From Panaeolus papilionaceus (lineage: Eukaryota; Basidiomycota; Agaricomycetes; Agaricales): 64,000 bases of DNA. The stretch covers positions 248,001-312,000 of the forward strand of contig JADNRZ010000015.1 of NCBI GenBank assembly GCA_015501605.1, read 5' to 3'. The stretch's first letter is position 1. Each line of letters opens with the position of its first letter. The notes under the pieces were generated by a model that was not told where the DNA came from, searched no databases, and saw nothing but the letters and a program-made list of their open reading frames with translations. The position numbers were made by a program, and so were the translations under genes. Shown here piece by piece: positions 1-12,284 of this stretch.

Positions 1-596
1 CACCTTAGATGGCTTAGCTCTCCTTCATTAGTCCATCTTATTTAGACAAACCCTTCCACCACGTCCCTTTTGACGCTCACGTTGACCTCACGTTGCTCTC
101 TGATAAGCGGCGCTTCGGTACGGCGTCCGTTGTCATTCTACTTGTCTATCTTCCGCACGACCTTCAATTCCACTGACAGCCCCTATCGATTGAGATCATG
201 AAGGTTCACCCCTCCAATGCCCCGCCCCCACTTGCGATGCCCGAATTCTCACTTTTCATACCACCTATCCATCCCTTCCGTCGCTATCAATAATACACTT
301 GGTATGCATTTCTATCACGCCGCACATCCTCTCTGTGACAGTGTAAGTAGTAATCGTATAGTTCAACCGTCCGTTCCGAATTTCCCAAACGAGGATCCCT
401 CAACATATGCAACATTCCTCCATTACCGAGATGTTTTCCACCTATCCACATTCTTTACTCTGCATGTGCTTTATGCCACTCGGTCATCACTCTTCCGAGA
501 ATGAACCCTTAATTCCAGTTTTGTTATTGCCAATGAGAACACCCTGAGCCACCATCCTCCACGTAGCTATGCTGCATGGTATATATAAGCGGCAAC

Positions 597-770
597 CATA
601 ATCACACTTGTAGGCGCTCGATATTCTACTAGGCTCGTGAACCAGCTCGTTTTTTTCAAACTCCGATGCGTCCCGCAAGGGAGTTCGAAGAACGGCTGGT
701 CCACACGGCAACAAAATTCGGGGGCAGCAAAAGTAAAGTGGGGACTTAGCGAAATTTCATGAAATTGCTC
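597..770 (-). repeat. Left arm of an inverted repeat pair
   Basis: Read on the minus strand, this segment matches 1790-1965. A nearly identical block of about 60 bp contains GCTAAGTCCCCACTTTACTT and GAATTTTGTTGCCGTGTGG, and a second shared block contains CTGGTTCACGAG. The stretch between the blocks differs between the two copies. The arms face each other across about 1 kb. This could be two inverted copies of a small repeat or the long ends of one element of about 1.4 kb. Confidence 0.7.
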
Positions 771-1789
771 TTCGTCACTCAACAATCAACGATCTTTCAC
801 TTGCACAAACGCTTGCAACATCAATTTAGATCACTAACAATCATTAATAATTATGTATCGTCATCGTGAATAATTTATGGAAATATTATTTAGCTATATT
901 ACATGCAGATGGCCCACGAAGAACTGAATTTGCAAGGGTGGAAGATGATGAAAATCACCACTAGGGTAAGGAGTTGCCCCCAAAAGCGGCTGCGTGCTGT
1001 TGAATATATTGACGACCCATAGCATACATTGGGCATGTAGCAACGAAATATCCATTTTGATAATATTGACCTGGCTGGTCAATGGCTGATGCATTGGTGG
1101 GCATGGATGTGTGAATGGGAACGTGAGCTGGGCGAGGGGAGAAGGAACTATTGGCGTCGAGGTTGATGTCTGAGAAAGGTGAGATGACAGATGGTGAGAA
1201 GGACTCGTGTTCATCACGTCTGTCGTGGTTTAGCGACTGGTGGACCAGGGCGGGTGCGGTCGAGCAGCGTAGGTTTACAGGTGTCGCAACACAATAACGG
1301 TGTATCTATTTGTAAGTGAAACTGTCAGATAATGTGCGGAGCTGAGTATTCTTACTGGATCTAACATTTCGATATGCTTTGGTTGTAACACAACGGCGAC
1401 ATTTGGTTGTTTGGACCAGAGCCCAAAATCCCTCTTCTGTCGCGTCAGGATTGGGTTCCAGTCTCCTGACAGGGTCAGCACTGGCAGATTTCAATAAGGC
1501 ATTTGTGAGCATGCAAGAACAACGGCAGATGAGCCTTGTGTACAGAGGTGACAAGATCAATGGCAACGCACCTAACAAGGTGGAAGATGATGGTGGCCTG
1601 TCTGAAGAATACGAAGAACAGAGTGAATTAGCGGCGGATATCATGAAATTTTTATAATTTGTGCGTACTAATTCATAATATTGTTACTATTGAAGCACTA
1701 GAAAAATGAATTTTGAGGAGTGAACATGCGAGCAACCGAGAATGAGCATTGGAGGTGAGTATGATGGTGATGAGGAAAGAGTAAAACAC

Positions 1790-1965
1790 GAAAATTTGCT
1801 AAGTCCCCACTTTACTTTGGCTACCCCCGAATTTTGTTGCCGTGTGGACCAGTCTGTTCGGTGCCCTCACAATACATCACAACAACAACAACAAACAAAA
1901 GGCACCGAACCAGACTGGTTCACGAGTCTAATATTCTACATATGGAACAATTTCACACTTGAATT
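1790..1965 (+). repeat. Right arm of an inverted repeat pair
   Basis: Partner of 597-770 in the opposite orientation. The region between the shared blocks here carries a CAA-rich microsatellite (around 1876-1897) that the other arm lacks. Terminal inverted repeats or target duplications cannot be defined with confidence. Confidence 0.7.
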
Positions 1966-3573
1966 CGTATCACCATTACCTCGGCACATTCCAAACAACG
2001 CTCACCTCAAATTGATCCATGCTTTAATGATCGTAAAAACTGATCGACGCAACACATGCTATCGCGATCACTCTCCGTGTCACAACAAGAGATTCAAGGG
2101 GGGACCTTGAAATGCCATGGAGCTCGTTGTCACCAACAGCGACCAAATGTACCTACCAATAACATAAACAGGTTACGCTCCAAGCCATGGTGCCTACTCA
2201 TCTACTACTCACATGTGCTTCACAAGTCTCCATTACTTCACCTAAACGTACTTCCATTTTATTGTTATTTTACACAATTTACTTCTCCCCTCAACTTCAT
2301 ATGCAACGGATACGAAAATCGCATGGCACTTAAGTTAGTGAGGATTATAAAGAGGCGGAGGATGTTTAGTCCGCTGCCCATTTGAACCCTCATTGACACC
2401 CCAATATTATCCGGGTATTGTTTCTCCTGTGTTTCCGATTATGCACAAAATCTCTCCATAGCTTCCATCTTGACTGCGAATGTAAAAAAAACAACGTTGG
2501 ACACCACATAATTCACCATTAGCATTTATAAAAAGGTAAATATGCTTGCGTCATTGTCCACCGTCTCTCCCCATTTACTTGTTCCGCATTTCATCGCTAT
2601 ACATACTGCCCTCGTTAGCTTTCATATGCTCCTCATCCGTCCTCCATTGCATACACTCACGCTCCCAAGAAGTTTGGAGTTTGTCACCACGCTTGTGGCT
2701 TGTGTCTCCTCATGAAAGACTTTACTCAATGGGCATATTTATCTTCAGCTGAAAAACAACGGCTAACTTACAATGAGGTCATGATCTAAATGCCCCGACT
2801 TTTTGATTCATCTGATTGATGGACATATTTGATCTGGCTGATGACCGTTCATAAGCATCCATCCCACAACGATATCAGCTTTCAACGTAGATTATCAGCC
2901 ACAATCAAGCTTTGGCGCGAACAATCATGTCATGATGACCATCACGTCTCATATAATAGCTTTAGACAGCTCAAAACCTAAAAATTCAGGGGCCGTTATC
3001 ATGAATGAACGTGTCTTGATACTACCTTGCTATGGGAACTATTTCAATCCTCTTCCATAAGTATCGAAAACACCTATCCGCAGTTGGTTATAGTTGTATG
3101 AACGACCCGAGTACATACAGCCATTTACGATCTATCCCAGACTGACCTTGATGCCCGTTCCTCATTCGTGCAGTCCTTTTGCATTCGGAGTTGACACCAT
3201 TGCACCAGTCCCATATTAAAGATGAATATAATCCCAAGAGTGACACCCAAATATCGGAAATAAGCATAGCTGCATGGTTTTTTTTCTCTCTTTTAGTCAA
3301 TAATGAATGCTCTACGACAGGATACCATTTTCTCTTGGAGAATCCGAGCCGAGTGTCTTTCGAAATATATAGCACTCGACGACGTGCATAAACATCGACC
3401 GTTCGACGTCGTCCAGCTGAAATGTTCCAACACCGCCTCGACGTCGAAACTCTATCCCCGTCTTTGAAAGATTCTGGCATCCTTCATGCAAAGGTGACGC
3501 GTCCCCCTCGTCTGAATGATCAGAAAAAGCACAGCACCGGCGTCCAATATGAGAAAAAAATGCACATTATTCT

Positions 3574-5450
3574 TCAGTCAAGACACACACCTCCAGTCAT
3601 CATCCTCGGAGTTTGCTTCTCCAGATTTAATAATGAAAATAAATTGTCGAACACGAGTTGCTTGAGAAGGTCGAGGACGCCAAACAGGGATGTCGTGGTT
3701 CCATCGCATTTTGAGCGCTCTTTTGGCGCGTCACGCTCGCATTGAATAGACAGGGATTCTTCCCGAGCACCCAGCACGTCGTCCTCTCGCGACTCCCATT
3801 CTGAAACCGACACCGTCGGCACGTATTCCGATGGGCCATTGAGATCATTCTTCTTTTGTCCCTCACAAACAACTACCGCAGATGGCTCCGCTGGGTACTC
3901 GGGCAGGGGGCTTTTCAGAAAAATGTGAAGAACGCTGCAAAGATACCAAACAGTTTCTTTAACCGCTAGCCGTAAAGCTCTTTTCTTGCGCGAGTCTTTG
4001 CCGTCAAAGTCGTGGGTTTGACGAGGTCCCGATAGTTCATCCGGCTCTCCCGTCTCATCCTGTTTGACATCGATTCAGCGAGATGCGTTTAGACTCGTTC
4101 AGGGATGTTGAGGATATCGGAAGTAAAAAGGAAGCCATCCATCCAGTGTCTTCCATTATTGATGGATTTAAATGAACAAGTCAAGATAGTTACCAGTATT
4201 TGACGAAAATGCCGCAGTGTTTCCAGGAGCATGGATTCTCGCATGATCTTCGCCAGAAGCAGATGGTTGCTGCCGACGGATGTCGATGCATGTCTTGTTC
4301 CAGATGAAAGCACGGAAGTAAGGGCAGTCCAAATATGACTTATCAAAAGCAGACACCGGGGGCGGGGGTCTGTCGCAGGTAGGGTCTTGGTATTAAGAGA
4401 CTGCAAGAGATGGAACACACGCTGCCTAGAGACGTCAAAAAAGGAATGGATGAGGCGACCCAGAACGCGATCAGAGACACAATCCAGAAACTGGGAAAAG
4501 GGACTCTGCTGCGAAACGGCTCCGGCAGGTTCTGTAGATGTTGGTACCAGGTAAGGTAGTGATATCCTGACAACAAGAGGCAGAGTATTGTCCAGTGTAT
4601 CAAGTAGGAGTGGTAAATCTGTACTAGACGAACAAGAGAGTTGATGCATAGCTTGTTCAAAGACCTGACGGACCCTAGTTTCAACAGTCTGCCCAGCATC
4701 TGGACTTTGAGTGATTGTCGATAACAGCATCTGAATACTCCCTAGCAGGGAGCTATTTCCTGGTACTGAGCCATGGCAATTAGCTAGGCTCTCGGTCTGG
4801 TCACAAGAAAATAATCGTTACAAGGCGGCGCAGTTTTGAGTTGCTGTATGCGCTCATGGAGCCGCCTTTGTCGCTTGTTGTCGACAGCTGTTTCGTCAAC
4901 CTGAGGTTCCGTTTGCCTTTTCTTTGAGCTCGTATTTGGCTTCTTCTTATCAGCCTTCTCGCTGTCATTCAACGAAGATGCCACAAAGGAAGATGTCAGA
5001 GGGGCGGGGGATGCGGCACCGTTGCTGTTCAAGGCAAGTTTAGACTCTGAGGACAGAGTATGAATAATATGGTCCATGACCCTGGAGAAAGGCAGCCAGA
5101 ACGAAAGGAGATGAGAAACCTTCTAGTTGTCGCTTCAAGCAGCTGTTGGTTCGTTCCAGCTCAATTGCTCGAGTCCTCCACCACATCTGTTCCGATTCTG
5201 GTGGTTGACCTTCAGACTGAAAGAGCTGCCTCATCTCTGAAAGGTAGGCTAGTGAATGGATAAACACTTGTCAAGCAATGATCAAAGGATTAAGACTGTA
5301 CAGAAGCACGAGTGGTAGGGCGGTTTGACTTTCAAGATAGCCATAGCCTGCAAATAATCAAAATTCAACAACGATAAGGATGCAGATAGCTTCGCTGAAA
5401 CGTGCAATGAGTATACGCAGAGTGTGCAGAGCTACATCCCGTTCGGTCAT
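3574..5450 (-). CDS. Hypothetical multi-exon helical protein, about 500 aa
   Basis: I do not recognise this protein. A model starts at the ATG at 5448-5450 (MTERDVALHTLRIL). It continues through a helical segment (FIHSLAYLSEMRQLF, then a WWRTRAIELER heptad-like stretch suggesting a coiled coil) and a Lys/Ser-rich low-complexity linker. A long middle exon (about 4194-4783) and a last exon (3574-4059) follow. Introns 5047-5119 and 4060-4193 have GT/AG ends and keep the frame. The intron at 4784-4821 is only 38 bp, and the first two junctions (near 5401 and 5325) use weak donors, so the N-terminus is tentative. The middle and last exons are rich in Leu/Ile helices (for example LRLAVKETVWYLCSVLHIF) with no signal peptide. 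It lies tail-side to repeat-poor DNA, with the PHD gene upstream on the same strand. Confidence 0.6.
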
Positions 5451-5712
5451 GGTGAAAGGAAGAAAAGAGGTTGGTGATGGACAACTGTTTTGCAACGAGG
5501 TTACCACGCGCTGCGCAGTGATAGCTTTGATACTTATTCAATATCCGTCAAAATGACTTAAATTCACCAAAAATATTGTTAAAAACTATTTATCAGCTAT
5601 GTATAAAACAAACCTATGTACATAAAATATACGAAGCCAAGAACAAATGCACAAGAGAAGCAATGATACCTCAGAGTAAATGACAGACAAAAGAAATAAT
5701 CCTGATAGTAGC

Positions 5713-7833
5713 CTAACGCAAGTTCGAAGAATATTGGCCTGACTTGGAAGATGACAGTCTCACAATCGGCGACTCAGGCTCTTGTGGCATGTCCGAGTAT
5801 CTATGCGCGATTACGCGCGCTGATCTGTACTCTTCAGGTGGAACACGGCTTCGGTGAACAGGAGATTCGTCAAATTGGCCGAGCATATGAGGTGCGCCAA
5901 AAGCATTAGCTGAATCGTGTAGTGATGTATGAAAATCCATGCTATGTGAGCCTTTCTTGGACAATGGCTTGTTATGCAGCGGGGTGCGGAAAATGTTGGA
6001 TCTGGACCAATGCTCTTTGGAATCCAGGGATCCTGCATAATGAAGCGTAACGCCCCTAGACGGCGTTGAGGTAGGATCAAAGGTGGGGGTGTCGCTGGGA
6101 TTAACGTATCTGTAGTCGGAATTTGGATTGGAAGGGGTAGCGCTGGTGAGTTTGGGTGTAGAAGGGTCGGTACGATTATAGTCAATCCAGGCTGAAAATG
6201 AACCACCTGGTTGAAGACTGGTTCTCGTTCGCGTGGGCGTCTTGGGCGTTTGCAATACACTCCAATGAGGTGATGTCTGAGTGGAGGAATAAGAGCGCAG
6301 CGGTGCTTTGGATGAACGATTGAATGCAGGATCTTCGTCAGTTGGAACAAAAGTCGGTTCAGTAAGGGGCATAATATCGGGTTCGGTGGAAGGCGAACGA
6401 CTGCGAGAAACACATCTACGACAAAACCACGGATCTTCTTCCTTCCCCAGTTCAGAGATGTCACGGATGCCGATGCATTCAAGGTGGTACCATGTTTCAC
6501 AGGCATCACACTGAACCAGCTCTCGTCCGTCATCTCGCCCCATACAAATGCAAACTACTTCGTCATCGTCGTCGGATCCATCGTTCTTGGATCTGCGACG
6601 TTGTTGACGATAGGCAAGTGTTCGGACTCGCTTCTTAGACAAAAGTGCGGCGCGAGCGTCTCCAGGATCACTGGTATAAGGAAGGACGTTGGGGTTGTAT
6701 TCGGGATAGGCTGGCGTCGGAATCCTTTTGCCCCTGCCAAAGGACTTCCGGCCGCCCCCAAAAAAATTGCTCCGTGCTTGTGATGATGCATCTTCCGCGA
6801 GAGATGACGCGGTGTCCTCCTCATCTTCGTCGTCCGAGTCCCGATCCAAAAAGCGCTCGATCCACTTTAATCTCTCCTCCTGTTCGGCTTTGGCCAACTC
6901 GGCTCTTTCTTCTGTTCGTAAGCGCCAAGGAAACTCCGAGTCCAACCAATTAGGTTTTTCCGCGACGACTTGGGTGGCTACAGGCACTTGAGTAGCTTGC
7001 TTCTCCGCAGCATTGTCAACGCCCTTCTTTTTCCTTCTTGCTGTTGCGCGCTTCTTTGTTGGGGAAGGCTCTGGAGTAGGCTGGCGCTGATGTTCATCCA
7101 CAGACAAGTCAACAAGCACCCTGCCTTTGCCTTCCAATTCAATGGCCGCGAGGTTAGACTTGAACTGCTTCTCCTGTGTCTGGAATGCGGCGAGGCGCTT
7201 CCGCTTCAAAAGTTCTTTCTCGCTGGGAGGCTCTTTGACAGCTTTCTCAGGAGGTGACTCGAGATTGAGAGGTGTAGCCAAAATAGATGCGGATAGCGCC
7301 AGTGGTTGAGGTTGTCTAACCCAATCTGCTGTTCGCTGCATCAAAGTCCTTTAACGTCATTTCGGGAAGATGATAGGGGTAAAACTCACGTAGCGACCAT
7401 ATCCGCCTGCCATGAGACTCTCCTCAAAGCTCTCTTCAGAGGTTTCTTGAAACAATTTGAGGCGTCGACCTTTCTGAGGGCTTTCCATGATTCCAACCAG
7501 GGCGCTGTAATCATCTTGGGCGACGATCTCCTGTTCAAGTTCGTTGGTGTCCATTTCAGCGATGTTGCGCTTTTGGCGCTTGAGATAATCCGGACGATGT
7601 TTCTCTGCTTCGCGCATGTAGGCAATTCTATCCTCCAACATGGATTGGCGGATGCGGTCTATTTCACCTCCTTTCCGTTCTGGTTCTGGCAGGGGTTGCG
7701 AATCGGTTAGTTGTTTTGGAGGAGTAAGGGCACGAATTTGGGGAGGTGGAAGGGTAAAAGCAGGCTCTGTTGATGGCTTAGGTGATCGACGTGAGGGAGA
7801 TGGCTGTCTGCTGGGAATGGTTTCTTTCGCCAT
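5713..7833 (-). CDS. PHD-finger nuclear protein
   Basis: Two exons (7833-7390 and 7335-5713) flank a 54-bp intron (7336-7389, GTGAGT...CAG, phase 0), giving about 688 aa. A PHD finger lies at roughly residues 408-456: CIC, then CDAC, ETWYHLEC, and FCRRC supply the Cys4-His-Cys3 zinc ligands. PHD fingers read histone tails, typically unmodified or methylated H3K4, so a chromatin role in the nucleus is inferred. The N-terminal part is Pro/Ser-rich, then Lys/Arg-rich (KKRATARRKKKG, a possible nuclear signal), then Glu/Asp-rich (DRDSDDEDEEDTA). The C-terminal 240 residues are Ser/Thr/Pro-rich and look disordered. No SET, bromo or other catalytic domain is visible. The start was chosen because it opens the longest frame preceding the intron. 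It is transcribed away from YJU2. Confidence 0.85.
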
Positions 7834-8951
7834 AAAGGGGGAGGAGAGTACGGATGGTGTATTTGGGTAACGCGGCGGTGAGTTAGAAGATGTTGGATTA
7901 GGAAGAGGAGGGTCGGCCCTGAATGAGGATTGTTTTAGAGGTACATAATGAAGAAAAAAAGGATTAAGAGGGGCCTACGAGGTTCGTCGTTTCGGAGTGG
8001 CGAGTTCCATTGACGAGGAGCTGTTGACAATCAGTATATTGTTTGAAAAGACCGACGAGTGAATTGACTGACTTGTAACGTGGTGTTATTTCGAGGTGAT
8101 GAAAAGACGAGCTAGATGCTGGATGAGGGCTGATGGTTTTTTCCCCCTGAATGTTAGTGGTGAAGATCGCCTCGAGGTTGGGAAATGTCCCACCTAGATT
8201 CTGGAGTCATATACTGCTTGAACGAAGAAGGTGTGGGAACGTCATTATCATCCCTACTGAAGAGGAAAAAAGGGATGTTAGTTGAACAACATCGGAAAGA
8301 TTTGAACATTCATGGTAGATACCGGAACTGGGAGCCACTTCTAGGTTGAGAGTTTGAAAGCCTTGAAAACAAACATTAAACTTCGAAGTAATAAGCAATA
8401 AGCAACACCAGTCAAACGTACTGGTTAGACATTGGAGAGTCTGGGAATATGGCCGAATCATTGACATATCGACCAATGTCGTTTGGACTGTCATGAAGGA
8501 TCAACAAGGGTCTAAAAATGAAGAAGCAGGAGTAAAATGTGACCTCTGAGGTGTCGGAAGATGACTAAATTGCTTTGAACTAAATGCAGGTAGAAGACTT
8601 GACTGAGGTTGATAGCTTGAAAGGTTGAGATAAGACAGTGAAATAATGAGAACAAGATGAAGACATCAATTTACCTTGACGTTGAACCTGACTCGCCAGC
8701 AGGATTACTCATTGTCGAGTAACTTATTTGTGATGATTATAACGAGCGAACGGTGGACAGATTAACACAATTCAGAATTTTGTATGATAAAACCAAGGTA
8801 TCGCAAAGAAATATTAAAAAAAGAGGTCGAGGAGATTTCAGAGTTAATGATGGTCGCACAAAGAGTTCATTTCAAGACCAATGTTCATTTTACATTTATC
8901 TGCTTATCTAATTATACTCTCACTTGTCTTTCTACCACCACCACCGCCACA
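7834..8951. promoter_or_regulatory. Divergent intergenic region, PHD gene / YJU2
   Basis: This 1.1 kb between two divergent start codons contains no supported coding frame, so it probably carries both promoters and 5' leaders. Pyrimidine-rich sequence (TTTCTACCACCACC) immediately precedes the YJU2 ATG. I see no clear TATA box and name no factor sites. Confidence 0.45.
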
Positions 8952-9966
8952 ATGTCTGAGCGTAAAGGTTAGTACTATTTATTATAATTCAAAAAACAAC
9001 ATTAACTCATATTTATTACAGTCCTTAACAAATATTTCCCTCCTGATTTCGACCCGGAGCTCATCTCCAGGAGAAAGGGTCCAAAGAGCACCCAACAGGT
9101 GGTACGTCTGATGGCACCTTTTTCTATGTATGTATACCATGCCTAATACCATGATTTTTATTTCTAATAACCTCTAACAGGCGATGTAACAAGTGTGGTG
9201 AATATATTTACAAAGGCAAAAAGTTCAACGCTCGCAAGGAGACTGTAGAAGGCGAGGAGTATCTGGGAATCAAGATTTTTAGGTTCTACATTAAATGGTG
9301 AGTCATGCTATCTCTCTGGCTTCGTCCGGTATTCATGGAATTTGACCCCATAGTACATTGTGTTCTGCGGAGATTACTTTCAAGACCGACCCCAAGAACA
9401 CAGACTATACAGCCGAACATGGAGCGTCTCGCAACTTTGAACCTTGGCGGGATGAAGAGGAAGGGAAAGAAGAGGACCGTCTAGCCAAGCTGGAAGAAGA
9501 GGAGAACAATCCAATGAAGGCCCTCGAGAACAAGACGGTTGATTCTAAGCGAGAGATGGATATTCTTGACGCTCTACAGGATATCCGCGCACGGAACGCA
9601 AGGAACGAACGCGTTGGAAATTCGACCGACATTATTGACCGGTTGGACCACCTCCACGACGTTGAGACTGAAGAGGAGAAAGAAAGGAAGCGACTAGACG
9701 AAGAAGATGAGAAACTGATAAAAGAGATTTTCTCCAAAGTCCCTACCGCAGATGGCGACTCGGTTACAGTGAAGCGGAAAGCAATGGACGACAAAGAACC
9801 ACCAGCGACCGCCTTGCTGTCAGAATCAGCTCGCGCCCTCATTGCCTCTCAAGGATCTTTACTCCAGCCTGCAGCGAAAAAGAGAAAGGCAGATGGAAAG
9901 AACAGCTTGGGCATTAAGATCGTCAAGAAGAAACCGCAACCAGATGCCACGAAGACAAGGGCGTAA
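8952..9966 (+). CDS. YJU2: Pre-mRNA splicing factor YJU2/CWC16
   Basis: Four exons (8952-8967, 9022-9127, 9181-9297, 9354-9966) with 54-56 bp introns sum to 852 nt, 283 aa. The start [17 protein letters not shown] is the family signature. It is followed by RLMAPF, the pair CNKC (Cys43, Cys46), [23 protein letters not shown] and CTLC (Cys80, Cys83), then [18 protein letters not shown]. The four cysteines form the zinc site known in this family. YJU2 joins the spliceosome at the branching step, helps dock the branch helix for the first transesterification, and acts in the nucleus. The second half is a charged coiled coil ([19 protein letters not shown]) ending in a basic tail. The first exon encodes only five residues plus one base, so start and splice sites are fixed by homology. 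The stop lies 177 bp from the convergent DOT1 stop. Confidence 0.95.
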
Positions 9967-10143
9967 TGCCATCAAGCATACATTTTCGTTCGGCCAGATG
10001 CTGGGACAAGATGTACAATTATTTTCCAGTTCTCTAATCCTAATAAATACAGTGTCTACATAACAGCGTAACAATAAGTGTAATGGTATAAGAGGTATTG
10101 AACATGTAATGTGTAAACAAGAATTGGACAATGAAATAAACAT

Positions 10144-12284
10144 TTACTTTCTAGAGCGCGTTGTTCGTGTTGACACTCTCTGGGTACTTTCAAACTTGCC
10201 CTTGATCTCCGCGTAGCCTTTACGATCAACCGTATGTATATAGTAGCAGCCCCCGTTGTTGCCCCAAGAAACACTGCCGGAATGATAAGGAACCTCGCGC
10301 ACATCGAAGATGGCTGTCATGTCATCAACCTAGGTGATTGAATGTGTATCAATACGTGTTCACATAAACAAAATTAGAACGTACATTGCGCCACGTAATT
10401 CTTGCGTTAATCGAATTGACAAAGGGTACAAGTGAGATAACCATTGCACCTTCCTTGAGATCCAGGAATTTTGGCCGCAGCGCAGCATTAACTAAGAGAT
10501 GGGTGGTGAGATGAATTTTGAGGGTAAAATACATGGGTCACTTACGGCTCTCTTCGAAGACCTTATTATCCACTAGGACGACATCGGCCTGAGAGATGAG
10601 CTCGTCTACCCGGGTGCTCTTCAGCATGTCGCCCTGCTGCAGCTCCATCTCCCCAACAGTGACACCCCACATGCGACTTCGAATTTTGATTTGGTTGACA
10701 ACGTCCGTTGCGACTCGGGCAGGGTGGGGCATTAGCTCAATACCGTAGCTTTTACATCCCGACTGCAAGCTTGCTTGAACCACCACATTCCCAACACCAC
10801 TACCCAGGTCCAAGAAAAGCTTGTCTTCCGTCAATTTCGACTTCTTGATAATTTCAGATGCAAGAGACGGCATCAGTTCACCATAGACGGTACTGGAGAA
10901 GGCCTCATAGCGCTTCAGCAATGGGACCTGGGGACCAACAGTTCTCTGGTAGTTTTCTTCAATGATGCGCATCATTAAGGGTTCGGGTAGGGTTCTCCAC
11001 GACTTTAAGGTGTCCATCATGGTGTTTCGTGGAAGTGAATCTGGAGCTGGTCCCGCTTGTGATTTGAATGAACGCAGCAACTTGTTAACTCGTTCCATAG
11101 CCACCAGAAATAATGGACCGTCCTGGGTTTCAATGGCTCGTTGCACCGTTCGGAGCAATGGAAGATCTTCGATGGTGAGATTAGGGGGTGGAACATACTC
11201 GACGTCATCAGAGTCCAACGAGAGCGATAAATCACTGCAGGAGGATGGTGTTGGTGAGTGCGAGCGGGAGGGTCCGAGTATTGGGGAAGCGGGAGGCGAG
11301 ATAGCTTCGGATAGCGATGCACTAGGAATAGGACCAAACAACTCTCGTTGCTCATTGGTAAGATAGTCTATGGAAAGGTTGAGGGCAGGCTATGGGAGTA
11401 GAATAAACCAACGCACACTCTACTATGGTGTATAGCGAACGCTCCAAGTCCATAATAGGGTTGTAGTGGTCCTTGTCTCTGGGAGCTAATAACATGAATC
11501 TTGGTTCCATATCAGCACAAAATCAGATATGAGCTGCAGAGCCGCGCACCGTTCTCTTGCATTGTCGTTGGGATACTCTAACTCTGCTACAGGGTAGTTG
11601 GTTGGACTATCCTCGAAGGACTTATCACTCGGGTCCCGTGGGTTTCTGAAATCTAAATTGAAACAATCAACAATCCAGCACGGATGTCTATAATCAGGAC
11701 TTACATGGTTTATATTTTTTCATAAGACGCTTTACAACGAGCTCAGAGCTGTGTGGGTTCATTCCCGGATCGCCGTCTTCTTCCGTGTACCATTTCCGAC
11801 AGATCCCCTCCTGTTCTTCCGCGTCGTGAGGCAAATGCGACGTGGACCTGGAACAGCTGCTACGATAGAGAGGTTCAGGGGAAGGCGGGAGCGTGTTCTG
11901 GCGGCTAGACGCGCGCGATGACACCTTGGAGGAAGGTGATGCTTTTCGTCGACCCTTGCCCTGACTACGAATTGGGGTAGGACGTAGTCTTTTGACGGCT
12001 CCTGGTAGGGGTGAGAGCTCCTCCTTCTCTACAGACGTTGACTTTCGTTTCTGAGGTGCGGGAGACAGCGTAGGTGATGGTGAAACTATGGAGGAGGAAG
12101 ATGGTGAGGAGGAAAGTCTGAATGAAGAAGAACGACTCGTGACGGAGCTACTTCGAGTTGGAGGTGCTGTTCGTCGGACCGAGACAGTACGCGTAGTCAC
12201 TGTAACGTTGCTCGGCAAAGGTACACACTTGGGTCCTGTAAAGAAGTCCATGTCTTGCGTTGGACGCTGTGTCGACGACCTCAT
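10144..12284 (-). CDS. DOT1: Histone H3-K79 methyltransferase DOT1
   Basis: Six exons (12284-11705, 11652-11550, 11499-11417, 11367-10546, 10491-10385, 10329-10144) total 1881 nt, 626 aa. Introns are 49-55 bp. The catalytic DOT1 fold covers about residues 310-610. VYGELMP is near residue 416, the SAM-binding DLGSGVGN near 442, then GIELMP, QGDML and the active-site-like VLVDNKVF. The end, with SVSWGNNGGCYYI, resembles the yeast C-terminus. The enzyme mono-, di- and trimethylates Lys79 in the nucleosome core and is the only known non-SET lysine methyltransferase class of this kind. The first 190 residues are Ser/Pro/Arg-rich, probably disordered and DNA- or nucleosome-contacting as in yeast. 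Introns 2 and 3 have GTGCG donors, and intron 2 ends in AAG, less usual but required by frame and by the ERFMLLAPRD match. Confidence 0.93.

Larger units (their letters stand above)
1..3573. other. Left flank without a recognisable gene
   Basis: I find no frame here with a recognisable domain or a convincing intron-exon structure. The open frames are short, of low complexity, and overlap on both strands. A frame at 1379-1657 (plus) has the most protein-like composition, but I cannot place it in a family or connect it to other exons. The only clear structure is a divergent inverted repeat near 597-770 and 1790-1965, listed separately. Part of 3088-3573 may be 3' flank of the minus-strand gene that ends at 3574. 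Confidence 0.6.

Noticed and set aside
1379..1657. 92-codon frame as a host gene
   Set aside because: No start context, splice partner or family resemblance could be identified; left as unassigned.
9405..9842. 145-codon Ser/Arg-rich minus frame inside YJU2
   Set aside because: Antisense shadow of a charged coiled coil in a gene with clear homology on the other strand.
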